This document shows, piece after piece, positions 54,657-63,557 of a stretch of DNA of 64,000 nucleotides. Origin of the DNA: Lactococcus formosensis (GTDB taxonomy: Bacteria; Bacillota; Bacilli; Lactobacillales; Streptococcaceae); NCBI RefSeq assembly GCF_018403745.1, contig NZ_BOVP01000004.1, forward strand, positions 124,001 through 188,000, given 5' to 3'. The notes below the pieces were generated by a model. The model was not told the origin of the DNA. It saw only the letters and a list, made by a program, of their open reading frames with translations, and did no database searches. Each line of letters opens with the position of its first letter. Positions within the stretch are counted from its first letter, which is position 1. The position numbers were made by a program, and so were the translations under genes.

Positions 54657-55664
54657 ATGAGTGAAACACTCAAAAAACATACCCCGACAGCTGCTACAAT
54701 AGCAATTGCTGCAATTATTGCAAACATAATTTGGGGCACACCATTTAAACTTATTAAAGTCATGAACATAGAGATGGGAATAGTTCCTGATTTATTGGGA
54801 AGCAATTATCTCGGACAAGTGCTTGCAACTATTAGTCTTCGTTTTTTTATAGCAGGAATCATGACGCTCATATTTGCTAAAATCATCAAAAAAAATATAC
54901 TAGAAGTTAATAAAACTCAGTGGAAAGAAGTTATACTAATGGGGTTAATTTCTACCACAGCAGCCTATTTCTTTTTTAATATCGGTAATGTAAATATAAC
55001 TTCGACAATAAATTCAACAATTTTAGCACAGTCAACAATTTTTTTTGCAGCAATCCTTGCTCACTTTGCATATCAAAATGATAAATTAAGCACCAGCAAA
55101 ATCTTAGGACTTGTTATTGGTTTTATCGGGTTAATTATTTCTCAGTTAAATGGCGGAACACATATTAGTGACATGTTTTCTTTTTCTATTACTGGAGAAG
55201 GTTTTATGCTTATATATGGTTTGCTTGCTGCATTAGCAACTATGCTTGCTAAAAAAATTGGGTCATCTCTAAATTCTTTCGTAATGACAGGTTGGAATTT
55301 AATTATTGGTTCTCTGTTTCTTTATATAATCGGTTTTTTAATGGGGGGACGTTTATCAGCAATAAATTGGACAGCTACTGGTATAATTCTACTAATAATA
55401 CTTGCTGCTGCATCCGCTATTCCTTTTAGTTTATGGTATTGGGCAGCCCAATACGCAAATCTTGGTGAAATAACTGTTTATAAATTTATTATGCCAATTT
55501 CGGGTAGTGTTCTCGCCGTACTCCTTGGGGAGCATTTTACTACTTCTCTTGCCATTGGCTTGATTTTAGTTTGTCTCTCTATTGTTCTAATTAATCGTCC
55601 TTCGCAGTTTTCTAAGTTAGAAAGACATAAAGAAACCAGAAAACTTGAAAACAATAATTTGTAA
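54657..55664 (+). CDS. DMT superfamily (EamA) transporter
   Basis: 335 residues with ten membrane helices in two EamA repeats (about 15-160 and 180-315). The second repeat ends IMPISGSVLAVLLGEHFTTSLAIG, typical of the family, which exports amino acids and related metabolites. TTGGAGG lies before the ATG. 47 bases upstream of proC; with it possibly exporting proline or an analogue, though the substrate is not provable. Confidence 0.9.
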   Translation: MSETLKKHTPTAATIAIAAIIANIIWGTPFKLIKVMNIEMGIVPDLLGSNYLGQVLATISLRFFIAGIMTLIFAKIIKKNILEVNKTQWKEVILMGLISTTAAYFFFNIGNVNITSTINSTILAQSTIFFAAILAHFAYQNDKLSTSKILGLVIGFIGLIISQLNGGTHISDMFSFSITGEGFMLIYGLLAALATMLAKKIGSSLNSFVMTGWNLIIGSLFLYIIGFLMGGRLSAINWTATGIILLIILAAASAIPFSLWYWAAQYANLGEITVYKFIMPISGSVLAVLLGEHFTTSLAIGLILVCLSIVLINRPSQFSKLERHKETRKLENNNL

Positions 55665-55711
55665 GGAAAAATCTAACTAAAAAAATTAATAAATAACAGA
55701 AAGAAGAAACT

Positions 55712-56524
55712 ATGAAAATTGGATTTATCGGAACTGGAAATATGGCTTCTGCCATCGTAAAAGGCATTATCAAAAATAATTATGTCGCAAGCACAGACAT
55801 TTACCTTTTTGATGTGATGACTGAAAAAGTCAACTTTTTTTCAAAAGAAAACAATACAAATGTGTGTATTTCAACTTCAGAACTTATTGCTTCTGTAGAT
55901 ACCGTTGTTCTATCAGTAAAGCCTAATATTATTGAAAAAATATTGACAGAAAATAGAAAAATGATAATAGAAAAAAAACCTTTGTTGATCTCAATAGCAG
56001 CAGGGACACCTACTCAGAAGATTTATAACTTTTTGAATACTAATGATAAAATTCCTATTATCCGTGTGATGCCAAATGTAAATGCTATGATCGGTAAAGG
56101 TGCTGCTGCTGTTTGTGGTAACATATTTACCAGTAACGAACATATCAACTCAACTTTAGAAATGTTTAAATCAGTTGGATTAGCTTGGTCACTTCCTGAA
56201 AAAGATTTTTCTAACTTTACAGCATTAGCAGGAAGTTCACCAGCATATGCCTATTTATTTATTGACAGTATCTCAAGGGCTGGAGGAAAAAATGGTCTTC
56301 CAAAAGATTTATGTAATGAAATTGCTGCCCAAGCTGTTCTGGGAAGTGCTGCTATGCTTATTGAAAGTAAAGAAAATCCCTGGACACTGATTGATAGAGT
56401 ATGCTCGCCAGGCGGTACAACTATTGCTGGTTTAATGGCACTAGAAGATGAATCATTTATTTCAACTGTTGTTAAAGGAATAGATGCAACTATTATTAAA
56501 GATCAAGAAATGAATAACAAATAA
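55712..56524 (+). CDS. proC: Pyrroline-5-carboxylate reductase
   Basis: 270 residues; last step of proline synthesis, reducing pyrroline-5-carboxylate with NAD(P)H. N-terminal Rossmann motif GFIGTGNMASAIVKG, the central PNVNAMIGKGAAAV segment and the C-terminal dimerisation domain with RVCSPGGTTIAGL are intact. Cytosolic. No proA/proB are adjacent; the DMT gene upstream and a terminator downstream define a two-gene unit. Confidence 0.94.
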   Translation: MKIGFIGTGNMASAIVKGIIKNNYVASTDIYLFDVMTEKVNFFSKENNTNVCISTSELIASVDTVVLSVKPNIIEKILTENRKMIIEKKPLLISIAAGTPTQKIYNFLNTNDKIPIIRVMPNVNAMIGKGAAAVCGNIFTSNEHINSTLEMFKSVGLAWSLPEKDFSNFTALAGSSPAYAYLFIDSISRAGGKNGLPKDLCNEIAAQAVLGSAAMLIESKENPWTLIDRVCSPGGTTIAGLMALEDESFISTVVKGIDATIIKDQEMNNK

Positions 56525-56570
56525 AACAATACAAAAAGTGGGGTAAAGACTCCACTTTTTGTATTGTTTT
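56523..56570. terminator. Strong bidirectional terminator after proC
   Basis: Nearly perfect 19-pair stem (AAAACAATACAAAAAGTGG against CCACTTTTTGTATTGTTTT) with a ten-base loop, overlapping the proC stop codon; can also stop als transcripts. Confidence 0.9.
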
Positions 56571-56647
56571 ATTTAAAAGTATCCTAACTAGGCTAAATAA
56601 AGATATTAATAGCAAGATTATCATTTTTACATGCTACAGTTTCCAAA

Positions 56648-58315
56648 TCAATAAAATTCCTCAGGCAAAAGCGTATCCGCTAATTTAATATTGTCTGAGT
56701 AATCGATAGGAACATCAATAACGACTGGTCCTGTGCTATCAGGGATTGATTCCAAGAGTTCTTTGAGTTCTTCTGCGCTGTGGACACGATAGCCTTTGGC
56801 ACCCATAGCTTCAGCGTATTTCACGTAATCGACACTGCCGAAGTTTACACCTGCTGCACGGCCGTATTTTTTCTCTTCTTGGAATTTAACCATGTCATAG
56901 TGACCATCGTTCCAGATAATGTGGATTAATGGTAAGTTAAGGCGAACGGCAACTTCAAGTTCTTGACCGGTGAAGAGGAAACCTCCATCACCAGAGTGAG
57001 AATAAACTTTGTGTCCTGGGCGGAGCAAGCCGGCTGTAATTCCCCAAGGCAAAGCTACACCAAGTGTTTGCATACCATTTGAGAAGAGCAAGTGACGTGG
57101 TTCATAAGAACGGAAGTAACGTGCCATCCAGATATAGAGTGAGCCAACGTCAACAGTCACAGTTTCATCATCTTTAACGACTTCTTGGAAAGTACTTACC
57201 AAGTCGAGTGGGTGCAAACGTCCTTCTTCAGCTGCTTCAACATCAAATTCGTGTTGGTTAATCACATCACGCAGACCTTTAAGGTATTCAACTGAACCTT
57301 CTGGCAAATTGTAACCACGGACTGCTGGCAAAAGATTTTCCAATGTTTGAGCGATATCACCAATCAATTCACGTTCTGGTTGGTAATAGGTATCAATCTC
57401 AGCAATAGCGTTGTCAATGACAACAATACGACTATCAATTTCAGCATTCCAGTTGCGTGCTTCATACTCGATTGGGTCATAACCAACAGCGATGACTAAG
57501 TCTGAACGTTTGAGCAACATGTCTCCCGGTTGGTTACGGAAAAGACCGATACGACCGAAGAATGTATGTTCAAGGTCACGCGAAATCACACCTGCACCTT
57601 GGAAAGTTTCAACGACCGGAATAGAGACGTGTGAAAGTAAGTTACGCAAAGCTTTAGCTACTTTTTCATCTGAACCGCCAGCACCAACAAGGATAACAGG
57701 CAATACAGCATTTTTAATCGCTTGCGCCAAATAGTTAATGTCATCAATTGAGGCATTACCCATCTTAGGATCTGACAAAGGTTTGATGGCGTTCACTGAA
57801 ACTTCTGAATCTGTCACGTCTTGTGGGATAGATAAGAAACTTGAACCTGCACGACCGCCTTTAGCAATACGGTAAGCATTGGCTACTGTTTCCGAAATTG
57901 TTGATGGGTCCAAGATTTCTTGCGAATATTTTGAAGCTGGCGCCATCATTTGAGCATTATCCATAGATTGATGGGCACGTTTCAAACGGTCCGCGCGTTT
58001 TACTTGTCCACCAATAGCAAGGATTGCGTCCCCTTCAGATGTTGCTGTCAAAAGTGGCGTTGCCAAGTTTGATACACCGGGTCCAGAAGTAACCAAAACA
58101 ACACCAGGTTCACCGGTGATACGTCCCACAGCTTGTGCCATAAAAGCAGCACCTTGCTCATGGTGAGTAATGATTAATTCTGGCGCTTTTGGATCATGTT
58201 CCAAGCGGTCGAATACGCGGTCAATTTTGGCACCAGGGATACCAAAAACATATTTTACATTATGGTTAATTAAACTATCTACAACTAAGTCTGAGCCGAA
58301 TTTTTTATCAGTCAT
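56648..58315 (-). CDS. als: Catabolic acetolactate synthase
   Basis: 555-residue thiamine-diphosphate enzyme joining two pyruvates into 2-acetolactate. Catalytic glutamate in HHEQGAAFMAQA near residue 52; thiamine-diphosphate/Mg motif GDGGFLFTGQELEVA and downstream ND near 437-465. The FAD-stabilising segments of anabolic IlvB are reduced, and there is no regulatory subunit gene, so it is the AlsS/BudB type. GGAG upstream of the ATG. Works with the decarboxylase at 22-720 to make acetoin from excess pyruvate. Confidence 0.95.
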   Translation of the reverse strand: MTDKKFGSDLVVDSLINHNVKYVFGIPGAKIDRVFDRLEHDPKAPELIITHHEQGAAFMAQAVGRITGEPGVVLVTSGPGVSNLATPLLTATSEGDAILAIGGQVKRADRLKRAHQSMDNAQMMAPASKYSQEILDPSTISETVANAYRIAKGGRAGSSFLSIPQDVTDSEVSVNAIKPLSDPKMGNASIDDINYLAQAIKNAVLPVILVGAGGSDEKVAKALRNLLSHVSIPVVETFQGAGVISRDLEHTFFGRIGLFRNQPGDMLLKRSDLVIAVGYDPIEYEARNWNAEIDSRIVVIDNAIAEIDTYYQPERELIGDIAQTLENLLPAVRGYNLPEGSVEYLKGLRDVINQHEFDVEAAEEGRLHPLDLVSTFQEVVKDDETVTVDVGSLYIWMARYFRSYEPRHLLFSNGMQTLGVALPWGITAGLLRPGHKVYSHSGDGGFLFTGQELEVAVRLNLPLIHIIWNDGHYDMVKFQEEKKYGRAAGVNFGSVDYVKYAEAMGAKGYRVHSAEELKELLESIPDSTGPVVIDVPIDYSDNIKLADTLLPEEFY

Positions 58316-58437
58316 TTCTTCTCCATTTCAATTAAGATTCACAATCTTCACAATCAATTTTAGCAGAAAACATTTTAATTTACAAAAATCGAGCTTGAAG
58401 AATGTATATATAGTCTGCTTTCAGAAGATATCTGCAC

Positions 58438-58451
58438 CTAAAACGCTTACA
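58438..58451. promoter_or_regulatory. Weak cre-like site upstream of als
   Basis: TGTAAGCGTTTTAG on the minus strand has the cre core TGNAANCG but not the CA end. A possible CcpA contact about 120 bases before als; low certainty. Confidence 0.3.
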
Positions 58452-58513
58452 TCTCCTCCTATGAAATATTACAGACTTCGTAATCTTACTTCAATAAAAA
58501 AACCATTGCTCGA

Positions 58514-59755
58514 TTACTCGAACAACAGTCCTCTCATTTCTTCATCTTCTGGCACGAGTTCCAGATATTGTTTAATATAGGTTTGTGCCTTTTCATTTTG
58601 TCCGATTTGCAAAAGGAAATCAACATAATCCTTCAAGAAATCTGGATTATCAGTCAAGGCAGTCGACAAGAGCTCTGTATAGAGCACTTCTGCTTGTGCA
58701 TCATTTTCCAGCTCTTTATGGGCTTGAGCAAATAACCATTGCGCTAGGAAATGTTCTTCTTCTAACAACTCTTCCAAGCGAATCACAGCTTCAAAGTCTG
58801 ACTCGTTGAAATAAAGGTTTGCCAGGAGGAATACTGTTTCGTCATGGAGCTCAGCAACATTGAGCGCATCCATCAAGTATCGTTCTGCAGCTGCTTGATC
58901 TTTTTGACTATAAGCCAGCTTCGAGAGAAAATGCAACAGTAAAGCCGAATTTGGATTTTTCAGTAAACCTTCTTGAGCCACACGGGCAGCTTCATCAAAC
59001 TGACGGTCTGCTTCCAGTGTTTGAGCATAAGCTAATTCATAATTCAGTAAATCTGTATTATAATCTTCTAGCTGTTTGAAATAGCTAATTGCCCGGGCTT
59101 GATTGTCCAATTCGCTATAAAGTAACGCAATCTTGTAAATTGTATCAGCAGTTTTATCGAACTCTAAAGACTTTTCTAAAAAGGAAATCGCATTTTCAAA
59201 ATTCCCTAGATGTGCGTAGGATTCACCGATACGCTGATAAGTAGAGATTTTAGTTTGCTGTAAAATCTCTCGTACAGAAAGCTTGGCGTAGTTTTGGATT
59301 GCTTCTTGATATGCGCCTTGCTCGTAATAACTTTCCGCAAGCGCAAATGTAATCAGAGGTGAGTCGGAAAGTTCGCGGGCTTCTTCCAGCTTGCTAATGG
59401 CCGTATCAAAGTCGCCTTCAAACTGGTACAAATCCGCAATTTGAATCAAAGCAGCAACATAGTTTTCGTCTCCAGCAGGAATTTGATAGAGATAGTTTAA
59501 AGCATCATCAATCAGCCCATCATCCTCTGCAATCTCTGCCAGATTAATCAAATAGTCGGTACTTTCAGGATTGTCACCCAGAATCTTGTCATATACTTGA
59601 TGGCTCTCATCAATAAAACCCATCATTTGTAAATACTCTGCCAAATCCGCAAGCATTTCTTCATTGTCATGCTTGAGCGCATTGCTCAAAGCATTATGCA
59701 TCCCAATCAAATCACCTTTATGTAGAAAATCAATGGTATCTTCTGAATAAGACAT
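58514..59755 (-). CDS. Tetratricopeptide-repeat protein
   Basis: 413 residues made almost wholly of about eleven TPR helix pairs (for example AISFLEKSLEFDKTADTIYKIALLYSELDN). No signal peptide or membrane segment, so cytosolic. The gene shares one base with the end of the AI-2E-family transporter gene and must be co-translated with it. A scaffold role is inferred. Confidence 0.9.
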   Translation of the reverse strand: MSYSEDTIDFLHKGDLIGMHNALSNALKHDNEEMLADLAEYLQMMGFIDESHQVYDKILGDNPESTDYLINLAEIAEDDGLIDDALNYLYQIPAGDENYVAALIQIADLYQFEGDFDTAISKLEEARELSDSPLITFALAESYYEQGAYQEAIQNYAKLSVREILQQTKISTYQRIGESYAHLGNFENAISFLEKSLEFDKTADTIYKIALLYSELDNQARAISYFKQLEDYNTDLLNYELAYAQTLEADRQFDEAARVAQEGLLKNPNSALLLHFLSKLAYSQKDQAAAERYLMDALNVAELHDETVFLLANLYFNESDFEAVIRLEELLEEEHFLAQWLFAQAHKELENDAQAEVLYTELLSTALTDNPDFLKDYVDFLLQIGQNEKAQTYIKQYLELVPEDEEMRGLLFE

Positions 59756-60936
59756 TAGCTCTCCTCTATTTTTTCAAGTTCACTTGTATTACCTAAATCA
59801 ACAGGTTGATAAAGTTCTGAAATTTCACGGTACCAATCATAGATATGTGTGATAATTACTTTGGCTGCAGCATAGAACGGAATTCCCAACAGAACACCCC
59901 ATAAGCCAAAGACTTTGCCGGCCGTTAAGAGCACAAAGAGAACCGTAATTGGGTGAATGCTCAACTGTTTACCTAAAACTAAAGGCGAAACGAAACGTCC
60001 TTCAAGTGTTTGTTCAATGATATAGACAATCAAGACTTTCAGCAACATGATTGGCCCACCTGTTGCTAAACCGATAATCATAGCCGGAATGATGGCCAAG
60101 TAGAATCCAAGGAATGGAATCAAGTTAAAGAGCCCAGATAAGATAGCAAGGGTGATTCCGTAACGCAAACCAATAATTGGTAAACCAATCGCAAGCATCA
60201 AAGCAACCGCAATCGCAACAATAACTTGACCACGTACGTAGTTTGCAAGTTGTGAATTCATCTCAGTCAAGATTTTTGAAGTATCTTTGCGCCAGTTGAC
60301 TGGTAAAAGATGTGTGATATAGCCGTTCAAGTTTTTTCCGTCACGTAAAAGATAGAAAAGCACAAACGGGAAGATAACCAGTGAAATAAAGACACTTGCT
60401 GTACGCGTAATCACATCAGTGATTGAGCTAAAGGCAGCAGTTGAAAAGTTTTTCGACCAGTCCACGATATTATTTCCAAGGGAATCCATGAAATCATCCA
60501 TTTGTGGGCGGAATTGCTCAAAGTGACGATTGGTCAAGAGTTTATTTACTTCTTCTTGTGCTTGTTCGACATAGTTAGGCACGTGCTTAGAGAAACTTGC
60601 CACACTATTGGAGATAGAAGGAATGGCGTAAGCCAAGCCCCAAACCAACAATCCAGCAATTAGAATAAAAAGCACAATAATACTGGCAATACGCGGCACA
60701 CGTTTCTTTTCGAGATAATCAACAATCGGATTAAGCAGGTAATAAAACACAGCTGCTAAAACGACAGGTAATGAAACAATGGTCAGAAAATCTGCAATTG
60801 GTGCAAAGATAAAGTTGACTTTGCTGAGTAATAGAATATTAAGTAATAAAAGTAAGACAACCAAGAGTGCCGTCACGACTTTATTATTTACAAACCATTT
60901 GAAAAAAACAGAGGCTCTAAAATTTTGTTTTTCCAT
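59755..60936 (-). CDS. AI-2E family transporter
   Basis: 393-residue membrane protein of the PF01594 family: about eight helices with an extracytoplasmic segment near 115-160 and the conserved GLFNLIPFLGFYLAIIPA and LVLGKQLSIHPITVLFVLL motifs in the C-terminal half. Family members have been linked to autoinducer-2 export or ion antiport; the substrate here is unknown. First gene of a two-gene unit with the TPR protein. Confidence 0.9.
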   Translation of the reverse strand: MEKQNFRASVFFKWFVNNKVVTALLVVLLLLLNILLLSKVNFIFAPIADFLTIVSLPVVLAAVFYYLLNPIVDYLEKKRVPRIASIIVLFILIAGLLVWGLAYAIPSISNSVASFSKHVPNYVEQAQEEVNKLLTNRHFEQFRPQMDDFMDSLGNNIVDWSKNFSTAAFSSITDVITRTASVFISLVIFPFVLFYLLRDGKNLNGYITHLLPVNWRKDTSKILTEMNSQLANYVRGQVIVAIAVALMLAIGLPIIGLRYGITLAILSGLFNLIPFLGFYLAIIPAMIIGLATGGPIMLLKVLIVYIIEQTLEGRFVSPLVLGKQLSIHPITVLFVLLTAGKVFGLWGVLLGIPFYAAAKVIITHIYDWYREISELYQPVDLGNTSELEKIEES

Positions 60937-61040
60937 AGGATTTTTCCCCTTCTAATGTGTAAAATACTGTTTAAATTATAACATAATCCCTGTAATATTG
61001 ACATCGAAGGTTCTTTTTTTACATAATTTTATTTATATAA

Positions 61041-61062
61041 AAAAGCTGTGTTCACAGCTTTT
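61041..61062 (-). terminator. Terminator of the methyltransferase gene
   Basis: Perfect ten-base stem AAAAGCTGTG/CACAGCTTTT with a two-base centre at the stop codon. Confidence 0.85.
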
Positions 61063-61669
61063 GCAGTTCATAATATTGAATTTGCAGAAAAATTTTACGT
61101 TTCACAATTTTCCAGCCCTCTTCTTGAAAGAGATTTACCAGCTCTTTAGGTTGATAGACTTTGACATCACCTTCAGTTGAAAAGTGGTTCAAACGCCAAT
61201 TATAAAGTTTTGCCACTACAGGAATATGGATTTCCGCAATCACCAGTCTACCGTCTTGTTTTAACAAACGACTAGCTTCATCTAAAAAGCGATCGGGATG
61301 AGGGAAGTGATGAAAACTGGCTGAACAAATGATAATATCGAAATTATCCTTCGGAAATGGAACAGCTTCCGCGCTGCCTTGCTTAAACTCAAACTGCGGA
61401 TGACGTTGGCTGGCAATCTTGACCATTTCAGAAGAAATGTCTAAACCTGCCCCAAAAATCTTTGTCTGCTTGCTAAGCATGGATAGCAGTGTCCCATTGG
61501 CACAGCCAATATCAAGGATATTGGCATTTCTCGGTACTTCCAAATGTTTAACAATAAACTTTTTGAAAAATGAAGCAAGGAAACCATCAAAGGAATGGTC
61601 AAACCGCTGGGCGATATTGTCATAGAAATTTTCTGATTCTTCCTCGTAGTTGTGGTTTTTGTGTGGCAT
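61052..61669 (-). CDS. Class I SAM-dependent methyltransferase
   Basis: 205 residues with a Methyltransf_11/25 domain: AdoMet motif I ILDIGCANGTLL near 46-57, motif II LDISSEMVKIA and motif IV DIIICSASFHHFPHP near 110-124. Substrate unknown; the fold is shared by small-molecule and quinone methyltransferases. Monocistronic on the minus strand. Confidence 0.9.
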   Translation of the reverse strand: MPHKNHNYEEESENFYDNIAQRFDHSFDGFLASFFKKFIVKHLEVPRNANILDIGCANGTLLSMLSKQTKIFGAGLDISSEMVKIASQRHPQFEFKQGSAEAVPFPKDNFDIIICSASFHHFPHPDRFLDEASRLLKQDGRLVIAEIHIPVVAKLYNWRLNHFSTEGDVKVYQPKELVNLFQEEGWKIVKRKIFLQIQYYELQKL

Positions 61670-61716
61670 TTTTGGGTCCTTCTTATCTAGAATAAAACTA
61701 TGATTAATATTTAGAA

Positions 61717-62388
61717 TTAGCTGGGGTATGAGACTTCTAAAATATGCTTCATTTCTGTATTTATTTTTTTAGTTTCTTCATAATAAGGCACGAGTCCATC
61801 AAACACTTTCGCTATTCTATCAATTAATTCTTCAACCGTTTGATTTTTAACATATGGAACATCTTGTTTGATCAAGACCTTCCGAAACTCACCTCGTTCT
61901 ACCTTTTTCATCAGCATCATTCTATTTTCTTCATTTCCTTCAATTTTATAGCTTATGCCACTATTCTGGGCAAGGTAATAAGAAGGTGCGGTTATGGGAC
62001 AGTTTAGGACCTTCCTTTGCTGAATTAAACTTTTTTCTGATTTCTTTCTTTCAATAAAGCTAACTTCTACAGAGACACCAAAGTCATTGTAATTACCATA
62101 TAGGCGTATTGCCAGAGTAACTTCATCGATATCATCTGATGGAAAACGATAGTAGCACCAAAAATGTGGCCGACATATTTGTGCCTGATTCATCCATTGA
62201 CTAACTCGCTCTGCTTCAAATGGTTTTACCTTCTCAGCTAGAAGCTGACTTATTACTATAAATTCTTTTCTCGCAGACTGTGCTAGTTCTCTTAAATCAA
62301 GCATAGATTGAGACAAAACACCTGCCTTTTCAGGTTTGATATATTTCTTTTCCTGATACAAAAAATATTGATTTACATTTTCAAGCAT
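61717..62388 (-). CDS. Conserved hypothetical protein (possibly HI_0552-like)
   Basis: 223 residues, no signal peptide or membrane segment. The middle (HFWCYYRFPSDDIDEVTLAIRLYGNYNDFGVSVEVSF) is a predicted beta-rich core; I connect it only tentatively with the HI_0552 family of unknown function. ATG at 62388 is chosen; GTG at 62400 is also possible. It lies just downstream of the FLP-type regulator on the same strand (75 bp) but may have its own promoter. Confidence 0.65.
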   Translation of the reverse strand: MLENVNQYFLYQEKKYIKPEKAGVLSQSMLDLRELAQSARKEFIVISQLLAEKVKPFEAERVSQWMNQAQICRPHFWCYYRFPSDDIDEVTLAIRLYGNYNDFGVSVEVSFIERKKSEKSLIQQRKVLNCPITAPSYYLAQNSGISYKIEGNEENRMMLMKKVERGEFRKVLIKQDVPYVKNQTVEELIDRIAKVFDGLVPYYEETKKINTEMKHILEVSYPS

Positions 62389-62463
62389 TTTTACTCTCAC
62401 TTTCTTTTATGATTATTATTTTGACCATGTATATGTGGCATTGCTTATTTTAGGATTATGAGA

Positions 62464-63159
62464 TTAAGAATACTCATCTTCCAAACGTTCGTAGTCTAAT
62501 ATTTTAATTTTTTTATTCTCACGCTCGATAAGACCTTTACTTTCCAGTAGTTTCAACTTCCGGCTAAGTGTCTCAGGAGTTGTTCCAATAAATGTTGCTA
62601 AATCTTTAGACTTCATAGGAAGTTTAATTAAATTACTTTTATATGACTTCGACAAATCCATTAAGTAGTTTACTAAGCGTCTACTTACATCTTCCATCAT
62701 CAAAAATCTAGTTTGATATTCTATTTTTCTCTCTTTTTCAGCATTAATCTGCAATAGGCTCAAAGAAAGTTGAGGATGAGTGAGTAAGAGGGTCGTGAAC
62801 TCTGATTTGTTCAAAAAACAGATTATTGAGTCCCTCAATGCCTCGCCATAAAGACTATCGTTTACCACACCAAAAATCTCTTTTTCTCCTTCATATCCTC
62901 CTGGTTCGACTACCCGTAAAAGTTGCTCCTTGCCCGTCGAAGAAAGTTGATACATTTTTATTTCTCCTTTAGCAATAATTACTAATTTAGGATCTCGACT
63001 CATCGGGTTAATCACCACTTCTCCCTTTTTAAAAACTTTATGATGTACTATTTTTTCAACCTGAGCAAGGTCACTTGAGCTAAGAGAGGCAAACAAGGGA
63101 ACTGATTTTACACAGTGGTGATTGCTTAATCGTTCTTCTGAGTATTCTGATTTATTCAT
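62464..63159 (-). CDS. FLP-type Crp/Fnr regulator with redox cysteines
   Basis: 231 residues: N-terminal cupin-like domain and C-terminal HTH (about 165-225, KSKDLATFIGTTPETLSRKLKLL). It has exactly two cysteines, C16 (NHHCVKSVPLF) and C114 (SIICFLNKSE), matching the disulfide pair of lactococcal/lactobacillar FLP proteins, which bind DNA when oxidised and affect oxidative stress and zinc uptake. No Fe-S cysteine cluster. ATG with AAGGAT upstream. Confidence 0.88.
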   Translation of the reverse strand: MNKSEYSEERLSNHHCVKSVPLFASLSSSDLAQVEKIVHHKVFKKGEVVINPMSRDPKLVIIAKGEIKMYQLSSTGKEQLLRVVEPGGYEGEKEIFGVVNDSLYGEALRDSIICFLNKSEFTTLLLTHPQLSLSLLQINAEKERKIEYQTRFLMMEDVSRRLVNYLMDLSKSYKSNLIKLPMKSKDLATFIGTTPETLSRKLKLLESKGLIERENKKIKILDYERLEDEYS

Positions 63160-63557
63160 TTTATCCTTTTTATTGTGTTGTTAACCTTTTAGGATTGCTT
63201 GCCTATTAAAAAATTTTGGCAAAGAGTAAAAAATGCTTGCTTCCCGTGTTTTTCTAAATGATAAAGAAGCATTAAGCAGCACTAATTTTAATTTCATCAT
63301 TTTTCAGATAATTCCTTTAACTTAAGTCATCACTTCAATTAATTGTAATAGAATTTACAAAACACTTTGCTCTGATTTTATCATATTACAGGGAAATAAA
63401 CCTAAATTCTATATAAATAATGGATTCTAATTATATTACTCTGTTAGGAGTCGTATATTGTTGAATGGTGAGTTTTATATGCGTAATATTTTATAACAGT
63501 GAATCTTTCTTTAATAAAAAAGCATCACCTGTGCATGTTCCAGATAATGCTACTATT
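63160..63557. other. Intergenic region between the FLP gene and dps
   Basis: About 400 bp of A/T-rich DNA. It holds the dps terminator and should contain the promoter of the FLP gene; no clear core promoter, repeat or gene was recognised. Confidence 0.45.
63516..63551 (-). terminator. Terminator downstream of the Dps-like gene
   Basis: Stem AGCATTAT/GTGATGCT with G-U pairs, followed by TTTTTTATT on the minus strand. Confidence 0.6.
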
